Shown piece after piece: positions 24,204 to 34,954 of a stretch of 64,000 nt of DNA (position 1 is its first letter; every line of letters begins with the position of its first letter). A model generated the notes under the pieces. It did no database searches. It worked only from the letters and a program-made list of their open reading frames with translations, and had not been told where the DNA came from. The DNA comes from Burkholderia vietnamiensis LMG 10929 (lineage in GTDB: Bacteria; Pseudomonadota; Gammaproteobacteria; Burkholderiales; Burkholderiaceae): positions 3,038,001 through 3,102,000 of the forward strand of contig NZ_CP009631.1 in NCBI RefSeq assembly GCF_000959445.1, in the 5' to 3' direction. Both the position numbers and the translations under genes were made by a program.

Positions 24204-25445
24204 TCAGTGGCCGGCATCGGCCGCGCGCGCCTGGGCGGCCGCGAGGCTCGCGCCGCCCGGCGGCGTCTCGGTGTCGGGCGCTGCGCCGTCGCGCGGGCGC
24301 GGCGTCGTGCGGGAGGCGGGGTCGGACGCGGCGGCTGATTTGTCGGCGCTCGCCGAGGCCGGATCGGCCGGCTGGACGGCTGCTTGACCGGCCGCTTGGC
24401 CGGTCGGCTTGTCAGCGGCGCGCGGTGCGCCTTCCGCGGGCTTGTCGGCCGCATGCAGGGCAGCTTCGCCGCGCTCCGGCGACTTCTCGGCCGGCTTGTC
24501 GCCCGACGGCTTCGCCGCGCGGTCGGTCTTGTCCGCCACGGTTTCGACATGCGCGGCACGGATCGCCGCCATCGGCGCCTGAGCCGGCCGCTCGGCCGGC
24601 TCGGAAGCGCCGCCGGACGCCTTCACGTCGCGTGCCGCCGCACGTTCCTTCCGTTCCGGCGAGCGCAGGTCCAGCGCTTCCTGAACGCCCTTCACGCCCG
24701 GCACGATTTCGGGCTCCGCATGCTTCGATCCACGGGCATTCTTCGAGCGCTTCGGCTTCGAGGCCAGCATCGGCGCGGCGGCCAGCACCTCGTCGAGCGC
24801 CTTCTTCGCGGCAGCCTGCTCGGCCGCCCGCCGGCTCGCGCCGGAGCCCGACACCTTCACGTCGAGCTTCGGCACCGTGCATTCGACCTCGAACTGCTGA
24901 TTGTGCGCCGCACCATGAGTCGCGACGACGGTGTAGGTGGGCAACGCGATCTTGTGCCCCTGCAGATACTCCTGCAGCAGCGTTTTCGCGTCCTTGCCGA
25001 GCGTGCGCGGATCGATGTGGTCGAGGATCGGTACGTACAGCCGCTTGATGACCCCTTGGGCGGCTTCGAAGCCGCCATCGAGAAACACGGCCCCGATGAT
25101 GGCTTCGAATGCGTCCGCGAGAATCGACGGGCGGCGGAACCCGCCGCTGCGCAACTCGCCCTCGCCCAGTCGCAGCCCGTCCGAGATATTCAGGGCCTGA
25201 GCGATTTCATACAGCGACTGCTGCTTGACGAGATTGGCGCGCACGCGCGACAGATCGCCTTCGTCCAGCTTGCCGAAGCGCTGGAACAAAAGGGCCGCCA
25301 CCGCGCAGTTCAGAACGGAGTCGCCGAGAAACTCGAGCCGTTCGTTATGCGTGGCGCTGTGACTGCGATGGGTCAAAGCCTGGCGCAACAATTCCGCATT
25401 GCGAAATTCGTAGCGCAGCCGGCTTTCCAACTGGGATAGGGGCAT
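24204..25445 (-). CDS. rnc: Ribonuclease III with long C-terminal tail
   Basis: This 413-residue enzyme cuts double-stranded RNA in rRNA and mRNA processing. The endonuclease signature [12 protein letters not shown] is at residues 34-45, and the catalytic acidic residues are Glu38, Asp42, Asp111 and Glu114. The dsRNA-binding domain runs from about 153 to 223. The remaining 185 residues or so are a Lys/Ala/Pro/Glu-rich tail absent from the 226-residue E. coli enzyme and probably disordered. Similar tails occur in related Burkholderia, so it is not an assembly error. The gene is followed by era. Confidence 0.96.
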   Translation of the reverse strand: MPLSQLESRLRYEFRNAELLRQALTHRSHSATHNERLEFLGDSVLNCAVAALLFQRFGKLDEGDLSRVRANLVKQQSLYEIAQALNISDGLRLGEGELRSGGFRRPSILADAFEAIIGAVFLDGGFEAAQGVIKRLYVPILDHIDPRTLGKDAKTLLQEYLQGHKIALPTYTVVATHGAAHNQQFEVECTVPKLDVKVSGSGASRRAAEQAAAKKALDEVLAAAPMLASKPKRSKNARGSKHAEPEIVPGVKGVQEALDLRSPERKERAAARDVKASGGASEPAERPAQAPMAAIRAAHVETVADKTDRAAKPSGDKPAEKSPERGEAALHAADKPAEGAPRAADKPTGQAAGQAAVQPADPASASADKSAAASDPASRTTPRPRDGAAPDTETPPGGASLAAAQARAADAGH

Positions 25446-25598
25446 GTGCAGGAGTATAACGCGGGCGCCGGTCGGGCCGAAGCGGCACGGCCGGACGCGA
25501 AAAGGCGTGACGAGGCGGTGTTACCGCCGGTTCTTAAAGTAGTTCGGCAATACGCGACGCGGCCCGTGCGTCGCGCATTGCGTGCGAGTCGACTGCGA

Positions 25599-26492
25599 TC
25601 AGTTGAAGGAACCGATGCGCTTCAGGTCGCTGAAGTTCATCCAGATGAAGAACGCGCGACCGACGATGTTGTTGTCCGGCACGAACCCCCAGTAGCGGCT
25701 GTCCGCGCTGTTGTCGCGGTTGTCGCCCATCATGAAGTAGTGGCCGGGCGGCACCTTGCAGATCACGCCGCGGCTGTTGTACGTGCAGTTGTCGCGATAC
25801 GGATAGTCGTATGCGCCCATCACGAACGGCGGCACCGCGGGATTGTTCAGGATCGCGTTCTTCTTCGTGCCGAGCGTTTCCTCGAACTGCTTCGCGTAGT
25901 TCTGGCGCTCGTCGTCGAAGTAGTCGGGCAGCGGCGTTTCGGGCACCGGCTGGCCGTTGATCGTCAGCTGCTTGTCCTGATAGGCGACCGTGTCGCCCGG
26001 CAGGCCGACGACGCGCTTGATGTAGTCGACCGACTCGTCCTTCGGATAACGGAACACGACGACGTCGCCGCGCGACAGCGGCTTGCCCTGCGTGATCTTG
26101 GTGTTCGTGACCGGCAGACGCAACCCGTATTCGAACTTGTTGACGAGGATGAAGTCGCCGACGACCAGCGTCGGCACCATCGAGCCCGACGGGATCTTGA
26201 ACGGCTCGACGACGAACGAACGCACGACGAACACCGCGAGGATCACCGGGAAGAAGCTCGCCGTGTATTCGAGCCACCACGGCTGGCGCAGCTTCTCGTC
26301 GCGCAGCTTCGCACGCGTCTGCACCGCATTTTCGTCCGCGAAACGCTTGTCGATGCGCGACTGCTGGCGATCGAACTCGTCGATCGCCACGTCGGCCGCC
26401 TTGCGTCGCCGCGGCAGGAACACCAGCTTGTCCAACACCCACGCCACGCCCGTCACGACGACGAGCACAAAAAGAATCAGCGCAAAATTCAT
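25599..26492 (-). CDS. lepB: Signal peptidase I
   Basis: This 297-residue membrane protease removes signal peptides from exported proteins. Two N-terminal membrane segments (about 3-25 and 78-94) are followed by the periplasmic catalytic domain. The Ser/Lys dyad is Ser104 in KIPSGSMVPTL and Lys159 in DYIKRVVGLPGD, and a later GDNRDNSADSR box is also conserved. It starts 16 bases after the lepA stop, so the two form the classical lepA-lepB pair. A gap of 153 bases separates it from rnc. Confidence 0.97.
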   Translation of the reverse strand: MNFALILFVLVVVTGVAWVLDKLVFLPRRRKAADVAIDEFDRQQSRIDKRFADENAVQTRAKLRDEKLRQPWWLEYTASFFPVILAVFVVRSFVVEPFKIPSGSMVPTLVVGDFILVNKFEYGLRLPVTNTKITQGKPLSRGDVVVFRYPKDESVDYIKRVVGLPGDTVAYQDKQLTINGQPVPETPLPDYFDDERQNYAKQFEETLGTKKNAILNNPAVPPFVMGAYDYPYRDNCTYNSRGVICKVPPGHYFMMGDNRDNSADSRYWGFVPDNNIVGRAFFIWMNFSDLKRIGSFN

Positions 26493-26508
26493 AAAAGGAT
26501 CAGTCCTG

Positions 26509-28302
<1,794 letters not shown>

Positions 28303-28485
28303 TCAGTGCCGATCAAGCGAAAAAGGCGCGCTCGACGACTGCGGAGCACGCCTTGTAAGTCGGTGAAAAAACGGCTTATTTTAGCCGAAAAGGCCTTTGC
28401 CGGGCGGTAATTTGGGGCGGCCGGCGAGCGCGTGCCGACCGCGAGCGTCCGGAGCCGCCGGCCGCCTGCACGCGCCGGGGCCGGG

Positions 28486-28722
28486 TCAGCGCCGCGCCGC
28501 GAACGCGCCGCGCACCGCCGCCTCGTCGAACCGGTGGCGGCACACCTCCACGCCGTCGAGCAACAGCACCGGCACGTCTTCGTCATAGCGGGCGACGAGT
28601 GCCGGATCGGCGTCGATGTCGACGTAGTCGAGCGCGACGCCTAACTCGGCCGCCAGCGGCGCCAGCGCGTCGCGCATGTCGTCGCACAGGTGACACCAGC
28701 CGCGGCCGTAAAGCGTGAACAT
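28486..28722 (-). CDS. Glutaredoxin-like protein (DUF836 type)
   Basis: This 78-residue thioredoxin-fold protein carries an active-site CHLC near the N-terminus (LYGRGWCHLCDDMRD) and the cis-proline loop DVPVLLLDG. This small family is common next to mucD and lepA in betaproteobacteria, and its reductase role is inferred from fold. A much longer frame passes upstream through mucD antisense-type codons, but the ATG at 28722, 11 bases after the mucD stop, fits the family length. Confidence 0.88.
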   Translation of the reverse strand: MFTLYGRGWCHLCDDMRDALAPLAAELGVALDYVDIDADPALVARYDEDVPVLLLDGVEVCRHRFDEAAVRGAFAARR

Positions 28723-28733
28723 CGGCGCGCGAC

Positions 28734-30227
28734 TTACTTCTGGCTCGGGCGCGGACGCACCGGCACGAACTGCGTGTTGTCGCCGCGCCGCACGAGCACC
28801 GCGACCGCCTTCTGCGGATCGAGCTGCGCGGTCACGTCGGCGAACTGCTTCGCGCTCGTGATGTCGGTGTCGCCGACGCGCAGCACGATGTCGCCGCGCT
28901 GCAGCCCGGCGCGCGCGGCCGGGCCGTCGATGCCGTCGATCTGCACGCCGTTCTTCAGCTTCAGCGATTTCATCTGCTCGGCCGGAATGTCGCTGACCGT
29001 CAAGCCGAGCGAATTCGCCTGGCGCGGCTTCTGCGGCGCGCTCTTGCGCTGCTCGGCCTTCGCCGTCGTCTCCGCCGGCGTCTCGGCGATCGTGATCGGC
29101 AGCTCGCGCGCCTGGCCCTTGCGCCACACGGTGACGGTCGCCTTCGCGCCGGGCTTCGTGTCGCCGACCATGCGCGGCAGGTCCGACGCCGCGTCGACCG
29201 AACGGCCGTTGAACTTCAGGATGATGTCGCCCGGCTGGATGCCCGCCTTGTCGGCCGGGCCGCCCGGCTCGACGCTGCTCACCAGCGCGCCTTCCGCCTT
29301 CGGCAGCCCGATCGAATCGGCCACGTCCTTCGTGACCTCGCCGATCGCCACCGCGATGCGGCCGCGCGTGACCTTGCCGGTCGCCTTCAGCTGATCGGCC
29401 ACGCGCATCGCTTCGTCGATCGGAATCGCGAACGAGATGCCCATGAAGCCGCCGGTGCGGCTGTAGATCTGCGAGTTGATGCCGATCACCTCGCCCTGCA
29501 TGTTGATCAGCGGGCCGCCCGAGTTGCCGGGGTTCACCGCGACGTCGGTCTGGATGAACGGCAGATAGTCGCCCGTGTTGCGGCTCTTCGAACTGACGAT
29601 GCCGGCCGTCACGGTGTTGTCGAGGCCGAACGGCGAACCGATCGCGACCACCCACTCGCCGACGCGCACCTTGGTCGAATCGCCGATCGCGACGACCGGC
29701 AGATTCGCTGCCTGGATCTTGACCACCGCGACGTCGGTCCGATCGTCGACGCCGATCAGCTTCGCCTTGAATTCACGCTTGTCGGTGAGCGTGACGTAGA
29801 TGGTGTCCGCATCGTCGACGACGTGCGCGTTCGTCATCACGTAGCCGTCTGCCGACACGATGAAGCCCGAGCCGACCCCACGATTCTGCTCGGTGTCCGG
29901 CGGATTGTCGGGCGTCGGCGCGCCCTTCGGGCTGCCGCCGCCGTTGCCGGGCGCCTGCGGCAACGGAATGCCGAAGAAGCGCCGGAAGAATTCCGACATG
30001 TCGCCGTTGTCGAAGCCCGGCGGCAGGCTGCCGCGCGGCCCCGGCACCGGCACGTTCGCGGTCGTCCGGATGTTCACGACGGCCGGCCCGACCTTTTCGA
30101 CCAGATCGGCGAAGTCGGGCAGGCTGCCCGGGGGAGGCGTGACAGCGGACGCGGTTTGCGGGACGAACGGCAGGCAGGCGCACAGCGCCGCCGCCGCGAG
30201 CACTTTGCGCAGCGTGATTTTCGTCAT
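28734..30227 (-). CDS. mucD: Periplasmic serine protease MucD (DegP/HtrA family)
   Basis: This 497-residue HtrA protease degrades misfolded periplasmic proteins and dampens the RpoE response. A signal peptide (about 1-28, ending TASA) is followed by a trypsin-like domain with the triad His in TNAHVV, Asp in RTDVAVV and Ser in GNSGGP. Two PDZ domains follow (about 270-370 and 400-485). A Gly/Pro-rich loop near residues 90-115 is the LA-loop region. It is the last member of the rpoE-mucA-mucB-mucD set, 16 bases after mucB. Confidence 0.96.
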   Translation of the reverse strand: MTKITLRKVLAAAALCACLPFVPQTASAVTPPPGSLPDFADLVEKVGPAVVNIRTTANVPVPGPRGSLPPGFDNGDMSEFFRRFFGIPLPQAPGNGGGSPKGAPTPDNPPDTEQNRGVGSGFIVSADGYVMTNAHVVDDADTIYVTLTDKREFKAKLIGVDDRTDVAVVKIQAANLPVVAIGDSTKVRVGEWVVAIGSPFGLDNTVTAGIVSSKSRNTGDYLPFIQTDVAVNPGNSGGPLINMQGEVIGINSQIYSRTGGFMGISFAIPIDEAMRVADQLKATGKVTRGRIAVAIGEVTKDVADSIGLPKAEGALVSSVEPGGPADKAGIQPGDIILKFNGRSVDAASDLPRMVGDTKPGAKATVTVWRKGQARELPITIAETPAETTAKAEQRKSAPQKPRQANSLGLTVSDIPAEQMKSLKLKNGVQIDGIDGPAARAGLQRGDIVLRVGDTDITSAKQFADVTAQLDPQKAVAVLVRRGDNTQFVPVRPRPSQK

Positions 30228-30243
30228 GTCGGGAGCCGTAGCG

Positions 30244-31296
30244 TTACTTGGAAGCCTTGTATTCTATGGCAGACGCGAACTGCTGCAACGTGGCCGGGGG
30301 CACTTCGCCGAGCACGGTGATCCAGTAGTCGCCGCGGCGCTTCACGAGCACGTGCGTCGCGCCGGTGCTGCCCGCGCCTTCCTTGCGCGTATTCTTTTCG
30401 GCCGGCTCGATGAAGACCGAGATCGTCGCCAGCCCGTCGGTGAAGACGGCCTGGTCGACCGGAATCGGCGGATCGCCTGCGTCGCGCGCGGCCATCGGCC
30501 GGCGCACCTCGCGAATCTTGCGAAAGCCGGCGATCGTCGGCGCGATCTGCCAGCCCTGCGCTTCCATGTCGACCGTCGCAACCGGCGGGCGGACCACCGT
30601 CCAGCCGCTCAGATTGCGCATGCCGGCCGCGATCGCGGACTTATCGCCGGCGGCACCGCCCGTCTGCAACTGCGAGAACGCGACCTGCTCGAGCACGTGA
30701 TCACTCGCGTCGAGCGTCTGCGAACGCAGCAGCAACCCGGTGCGCGCATCGGCCCACAGCTTGTACGTGAAGCGGTACGCATCCTTCGGCACGAGCTCGA
30801 CGACCTGCGCATCGACGCCGGCGACGCGGTCGCGGCCGAGCAGCTTCGCGTCATAAACGGACATCACGTGCTCGCCCGGCGCACCGAGCAGCGCGGGGAA
30901 CGAATCGCGCGTCTGGCGGCGCTCGACCACGCAGAGCTTGCGCTCGGGGACGAACGTATACAACTCGTCGTTGTGCCGCAGCACCTTGCGCGGCTTGCCG
31001 TCGAGTGACTCGATGCGCTCGAATTCGCCGTCACGCGACGCGACGTGCGCAATGCGCGACGATTGCACGTAGCCGCCGCGCTGGTAGACGAACGTGCCTT
31101 CGTAGCTCTGCTGCTGCGCCGCCTGCTGGATGCGGTCGAGCCAGTCGGCCGCGCCCTTGCGGGTGGCGACGGGATCGTCCGGTTGCTGGGCGCTGGCGGG
31201 AAGGGATTGAACGGACAACAGGGCGGCTGCGCAAAGCAGGAGGGCCGGCAGCCGCTTCCATCCGGAGATGGCGTGATTCAACTGCAATGTCCGCAT
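30244..31296 (-). CDS. mucB: Sigma-E regulator MucB/RseB
   Basis: This 350-residue periplasmic protein binds the anti-sigma factor and protects it from proteolysis, while sensing lipids or lipopolysaccharide. It has a signal peptide (about 1-36, ending PASA) and the two-domain RseB fold: the lipid-binding N-terminal part contains SYEGTFVYQRGGYVQSSRI, and the C-terminal domain contains AVFTDGLATISVFIEP. A longer upstream frame overlaps mucA out of frame; the ATG at 31296 lies 5 bases after the mucA stop. The order rpoE-mucA-mucB-mucD matches Pseudomonas. Confidence 0.95.
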   Translation of the reverse strand: MRTLQLNHAISGWKRLPALLLCAAALLSVQSLPASAQQPDDPVATRKGAADWLDRIQQAAQQQSYEGTFVYQRGGYVQSSRIAHVASRDGEFERIESLDGKPRKVLRHNDELYTFVPERKLCVVERRQTRDSFPALLGAPGEHVMSVYDAKLLGRDRVAGVDAQVVELVPKDAYRFTYKLWADARTGLLLRSQTLDASDHVLEQVAFSQLQTGGAAGDKSAIAAGMRNLSGWTVVRPPVATVDMEAQGWQIAPTIAGFRKIREVRRPMAARDAGDPPIPVDQAVFTDGLATISVFIEPAEKNTRKEGAGSTGATHVLVKRRGDYWITVLGEVPPATLQQFASAIEYKASK

Positions 31297-31301
31297 CGGG
31301 T

Positions 31302-31919
31302 TTATTGGCCTGGCGTGGTGGACACCGCGGCGCGGATCAGCGGCATCGAGCCCGTAACGACGGGCTGCTGCGCAAATTGCTGATGCGCTTCGAGGTATTG
31401 ATCGAGACTGGCGTCGCGGATGATGTTGACGTCCTGCAGCGCCGGCTGCGTAGACGCCTGAGCGACCGTCACGCGCTGCAGGCCGCCGCTTTGCGGCGCG
31501 CCGACCGATGCGACCTGGACTGCGCCCGGCACGCCGGCCGTCTGCATCTGCGGCACGACGATCCACGTCAGCGTGGCGGCCGCGGCGGCCACCGCGAACG
31601 CCGGCACGACCCTGCGGCGCAGCGACAGCAGCTTGCGCGCAGCCGGCGCGGCGGCCGGCGCCAGCAGGTGCGGCTCGCTGTCGAGCGCAGCCGCCATGCG
31701 CGCGGTGAACGCGACGCTGCGAGCCGGCGACAGCGTGAGCTCGTCCGAGCGCAGCGCATCGCCGATCAGATGGTACTGGGCCCACGTCGCGCGATCCGCG
31801 CCGTTCAGCTCAGCCAGAAACTGCCCGTGATCCGGACCGTCGAACAGTTCCCCGTCGACCAGAGCGGAAAGGCGCTCGCCGCGCGAGCACGCTTGCGACT
31901 GCGTATTGACCGACCCCAT
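31302..31919 (-). CDS. mucA: Anti-sigma-E factor MucA/RseA
   Basis: This 205-residue inner-membrane protein holds RpoE inactive until regulated proteolysis. The N-terminal cytosolic RseA domain (about 10-85) contains RLSALVDGELFD and WAQYHLIGDALR, the sigma-binding region. A single membrane segment follows at about 110-130 (VPAFAVAAAAATLTWIVV), then a periplasmic part that would be cut by DegS and would bind MucB. In-frame starts exist at 31931 and further up; 31919 is chosen because GGGGAG precedes it at good spacing. It lies 88 bases after rpoE. Confidence 0.94.
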   Translation of the reverse strand: MGSVNTQSQACSRGERLSALVDGELFDGPDHGQFLAELNGADRATWAQYHLIGDALRSDELTLSPARSVAFTARMAAALDSEPHLLAPAAAPAARKLLSLRRRVVPAFAVAAAAATLTWIVVPQMQTAGVPGAVQVASVGAPQSGGLQRVTVAQASTQPALQDVNIIRDASLDQYLEAHQQFAQQPVVTGSMPLIRAAVSTTPGQ

Positions 31920-32007
31920 GATGCTCCCCATCTTGCACACACCCCGTCGTGATTTCACGACCCTATCCGTAACTAGACCCCGACCCGCGTCGTTGCACCC
32001 ATCGCGC

Positions 32008-32607
32008 TTACCAGCGCTTGCCTTCGGGCGTATCGAGCAGCGGACGCAATTTTGCAGCGATTGCCTCGCGAGCCCGGAAGATCCGCGATCGAACCGTCCC
32101 GATCGGGCAGTTCATCATTTCCGCGATTTCTTCGTAGCTCAGGCCCTCGATCTCGCGCAGCGTAATCGCCTGACGCAATTCTTCGGGCAGGACGGCCATT
32201 GCAGCGTTGACCGTCTCGGCAATCTGCTTGCTCATCAACATCGACTCTGGCGTGTTGATATCCCTTAGTTGGTCTGCGTCGGAGAAAGTTTCCGCCTCCT
32301 CGGCATCGGCCTCGGTGGAGGTCGGCGCCCGACGGCCTTGCGTCGCAAGGTAGTTCTTCGCCGTGTTGACGGCAATCCGGTACAACCACGTGTAGAACGC
32401 GGACTCACCGCGAAATTGCGGCAGCGCACGATACGCCTTGATGAACGCGTCCTGGGCCACGTCCTCGACCTCGGCGGGATCCCGCACGAGGCGCGAGATC
32501 AGCCGAATGATCTTGCGGTGGTATTTGGAGACCAGGAGTTCGAACGCCGCCTTGTCGCCTTTCTGTACGCGCTCGACCAGAGCCTGATCGATTTCTTTTT
32601 CACTCAC
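32008..32607 (-). CDS. rpoE: RNA polymerase sigma factor RpoE (AlgU type)
   Basis: This 199-residue ECF sigma factor directs the envelope-stress regulon. Region 2 is at about 25-95 (RLVRDPAEVEDVAQDAFIKA and FYTWLYRIAVNTAKN), and region 4 is at about 135-185 (LREIEGLSYEEIAEMMNCP, GTVRSRIFRARE). It is followed by its anti-sigma gene mucA, then mucB and mucD, so the circuit is complete here. Autoregulation from a sigma-E promoter upstream is expected for the family, but I could not fix a convincing GAACTT/TCTGA pair by eye. Confidence 0.97.
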   Translation of the reverse strand: MSEKEIDQALVERVQKGDKAAFELLVSKYHRKIIRLISRLVRDPAEVEDVAQDAFIKAYRALPQFRGESAFYTWLYRIAVNTAKNYLATQGRRAPTSTEADAEEAETFSDADQLRDINTPESMLMSKQIAETVNAAMAVLPEELRQAITLREIEGLSYEEIAEMMNCPIGTVRSRIFRAREAIAAKLRPLLDTPEGKRW

Positions 32608-32697
32608 CTGACAAATCCGTTAACTAGGGATGCAACGCGGAGCGTTATTGTAGCGTTCCGCCGCCGGCCGCTGGTTACGGTACGTAACGAGCCGCGA

Positions 32698-33162
32698 TCA
32701 TGCCCGCCCCGTCGTGCGCGCGGTACGCGCGAGCACGGACAGCGCGCTGAACGACGCGGCGTCGAGCGCGTCGGCCGGGATCAGCAACGGCCGCGCGCGG
32801 CGGGCGCCTTGCCCGACCGACAGCACGAGCAGCAGGCTGCTCCAGTGTGCATGGCCGGTCACCCGGCCGCGGGCCAGCAAGCGCCCGCCGCGGCTGAACG
32901 CCGCGATCTCCCCGAATGCATCGATGCGCAGCTCCGCCGGCAGGCGGTGCGCAAAGGCCCGCACCGCGCACGACGTCAGCAGCGCTGCCGTCGCCGCGGC
33001 CATGCCCGCGCCGGCGGCAGCACCCGCGCGCGGGGCCCAGAACAGGTACACGGACGCGGCGCACGCCGCGACGAACGCTGCCAGCACGACATACGACACG
33101 GCCGAGGCCCGCAACGCAAAGCGCTGCGGACGCCCGGCCGGAGCATCGAATGGACTCGTCAA
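32698..33162 (-). CDS. Small membrane protein, YgfX/CptA-like
   Basis: This 154-residue protein has two adjacent hydrophobic segments near the N-terminus (about 22-60) and a soluble C-terminal part with HWSSLLLVL and RPLLIPADAL. The layout and the beta-rich stretch after the hairpin resemble the YgfX family, whose E. coli member (CptA) is a toxin interfering with MreB and FtsZ and partners with SdhE. No sdhE homologue is next to it. It sits between fabF (11-base gap) and rpoE, a place often filled by a gene of this type in Burkholderia. Similarity is judged by pattern only. Confidence 0.65.
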   Translation of the reverse strand: MTSPFDAPAGRPQRFALRASAVSYVVLAAFVAACAASVYLFWAPRAGAAAGAGMAAATAALLTSCAVRAFAHRLPAELRIDAFGEIAAFSRGGRLLARGRVTGHAHWSSLLLVLSVGQGARRARPLLIPADALDAASFSALSVLARTARTTGRA

Positions 33163-33173
33163 GCGATTCGACG

Positions 33174-34406
33174 TCAGACGCGCTTGAATACCAGCGTGCC
33201 GTTGGTGCCGCCGAAGCCGAAGTTGTTCTTCACGGCCACGTCGATCTTCAGGTCACGCGCGGTGTTCGCGCAGTAATCGAGATCGCACTCCGGGTCCTGG
33301 TTGAAGATGTTGATGGTCGGCGGCGACACGTTGTTGTGCAACGCCAGCACCGTGAACACCGACTCGAGGCCGCCCGCGCCACCGAGCAGGTGACCCGTCA
33401 TCGACTTCGTCGAGTTCACGGCGAGCTTGTACGCGTGCTCGCCGAACGCCGCCTTCACCGCGTCCGACTCGTTCTTGTCGCCCAGCTGCGTCGACGTGCC
33501 GTGCGCGTTCAGGTACTGCACCTCGTCCGGATTCACGCCGGCATCGCGCAGCGCCGCGACCATGCAGCGGCGCGGACCGTCCATGTTCGGCGCGGTCATG
33601 TGGTACGCATCGCCGGTCATGCCGAAGCCGGAGACTTCCGCATAGATCTTCGCGCCGCGCGCCTTCGCCGCCTCGTACTCTTCCAGCACCATCACGCCCG
33701 AACCCTCGCCCAGCACGAAGCCGTCGCGGTCCTTGTCCCACGGGCGCGACGCGGTTGCCGGGTCGTCGTTGCGGGTCGACAGCGCGCGCGCGGCCGCGAA
33801 ACCGCCGATGCCGAGCGGCGACACCGTCGATTCGGCGCCACCCGCGACCATCACGTCGGCGTCGCCGGCCTGGATCAGGCGCGCCGCGAGGCCGATGCTG
33901 TGCAGACCGGTCGTGCAGGCCGTGACGGCCGCGAGGTTCGGGCCCTTCAGGCCGAACATGATGCTCAGGTGGCCCGAGATCATGTTGATGATCGAACCCG
34001 GCACGAAGAACGGCGAAATCCGGCGCGGGCCGCGATCGACGTAGGTCTGGTGCGTGTCTTCGATCATCGGCAGGCCGCCGATGCCGGAGCCGACCAGCAC
34101 GCCGATGCGCTCCGCATTGGCTTCGTTCACTTCGAGGCCGCTGTCCCGGATAGCCTGGACACCGGCTGCGATGCCGTAATGGATGAACGTATCCATGCCG
34201 CGGGCTTCCTTCGCCGGGATGTACTCCTCGACGTTGAAACCCTTCACTTCGCCCGCGAAATGGCAAGCGAGGTTCGACGCATCGAACTTCGTGACGGTGG
34301 CGATACCGGACTTGCCGGCGACGAGATTGGCCCAGCCGTCGGCAACATTATTGCCAACAGGCGAAATCAGCCCCAGGCCTGTAACAACAACACGACGGCG
34401 GCTCAC
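33174..34406 (-). CDS. fabF: 3-oxoacyl-[acyl-carrier-protein] synthase II
   Basis: This 410-residue condensing enzyme elongates acyl-ACP and controls the unsaturated-to-saturated balance. The catalytic triad is Cys in TACTTGLHS, His in [11 protein letters not shown] and His-to-Asn region [13 protein letters not shown], followed by NNFGFGGTN. The chosen start is a GTG at 34406, because AAGAGG lies five bases before it and the protein then begins [11 protein letters not shown] like its homologues. An ATG further up would add twelve residues across the RBS. It follows acpP with a 164-base gap that holds an attenuator-like hairpin. Confidence 0.97.
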   Translation of the reverse strand: MSRRRVVVTGLGLISPVGNNVADGWANLVAGKSGIATVTKFDASNLACHFAGEVKGFNVEEYIPAKEARGMDTFIHYGIAAGVQAIRDSGLEVNEANAERIGVLVGSGIGGLPMIEDTHQTYVDRGPRRISPFFVPGSIINMISGHLSIMFGLKGPNLAAVTACTTGLHSIGLAARLIQAGDADVMVAGGAESTVSPLGIGGFAAARALSTRNDDPATASRPWDKDRDGFVLGEGSGVMVLEEYEAAKARGAKIYAEVSGFGMTGDAYHMTAPNMDGPRRCMVAALRDAGVNPDEVQYLNAHGTSTQLGDKNESDAVKAAFGEHAYKLAVNSTKSMTGHLLGGAGGLESVFTVLALHNNVSPPTINIFNQDPECDLDYCANTARDLKIDVAVKNNFGFGGTNGTLVFKRV

Positions 34407-34440
34407 GGTAACCTCTTTTCCATTATTGGATGACAAAAAC

Positions 34441-34487
34441 AAAAGCCACAGTGGCCACAGGAACCAGCCCTGCGAGCCCTGTGGCTG
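34441..34487 (-). terminator. Two alternative hairpins between acpP and fabF
   Basis: On the minus strand AGCCACAG can pair with CTGTGGCT just before TTTTGTTTTTG (outer stem 34444-34451 with 34479-34486). Alternatively, GCCACAGG pairs with CCTGTGGC to form an inner stem (34454-34461 with 34478-34485). The two are mutually exclusive. This looks like a terminator or attenuator that lets acpP be made in excess over fabF. Confidence 0.7.
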
Positions 34488-34570
34488 TTAGTCCGTCCGG
34501 CGCGAAGCCGGCAGGATGGCGCGTCAATCGCGAAGATCGCGGCGACGTGGCGGACGAGCGCGAAAGGCGC

Positions 34571-34810
34571 TTACGCCTTGACGTTTGCGCGAGCGTAGTC
34601 GATCGCTTGCTGAACCGTCGTGATCTTCTCTGCTTCTTCGTCCGGGATTTCCATGCCGAACTCGTCTTCCAGAGCCATCACCAGTTCGACCGTGTCGAGC
34701 GAGTCTGCACCCAGATCGTTCACGAACGATGCTTCGTTCTTGATCTCGGCTTCCGCGACGCCCAGTTGCTCAGCGACGATCTTCTTGACACGTTGTTCGA
34801 TGTTATCCAT
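34571..34810 (-). CDS. acpP: Acyl carrier protein
   Basis: This 79-residue acidic protein carries growing acyl chains on a phosphopantetheine arm attached to Ser in [19 protein letters not shown]. It is the central partner of the surrounding Fab enzymes. Its ATG at 34810 follows a very strong GGAGGGG site, and an extended -10 promoter lies just upstream, both consistent with very high expression. The length is the usual 78-79 residues. Confidence 0.98.
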
Positions 34811-34849
34811 TACCCCTCCGAGGGAAAGTTCAGATTTACAAGTGCGCGC

Positions 34850-34876
34850 ATTTTATCAGGTTTGCTGACGCCAAAA
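34850..34876 (-). promoter_or_regulatory. Probable acpP promoter (extended -10)
   Basis: On the minus strand TGATAAAAT forms an extended -10 element (hexamer at 34850-34855). A weak -35-like TTTTGG lies about 15 bases upstream. The start point would be about 35 bases before the acpP ATG. Confidence 0.55.
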
Positions 34877-34954
34877 CGCGCGTTGGCTTGATGGTCGATC
34901 AAGCGCCGATCCGCCTGAAAAACGGGATACGGCGCGGATGGTAAACGAAAACCG

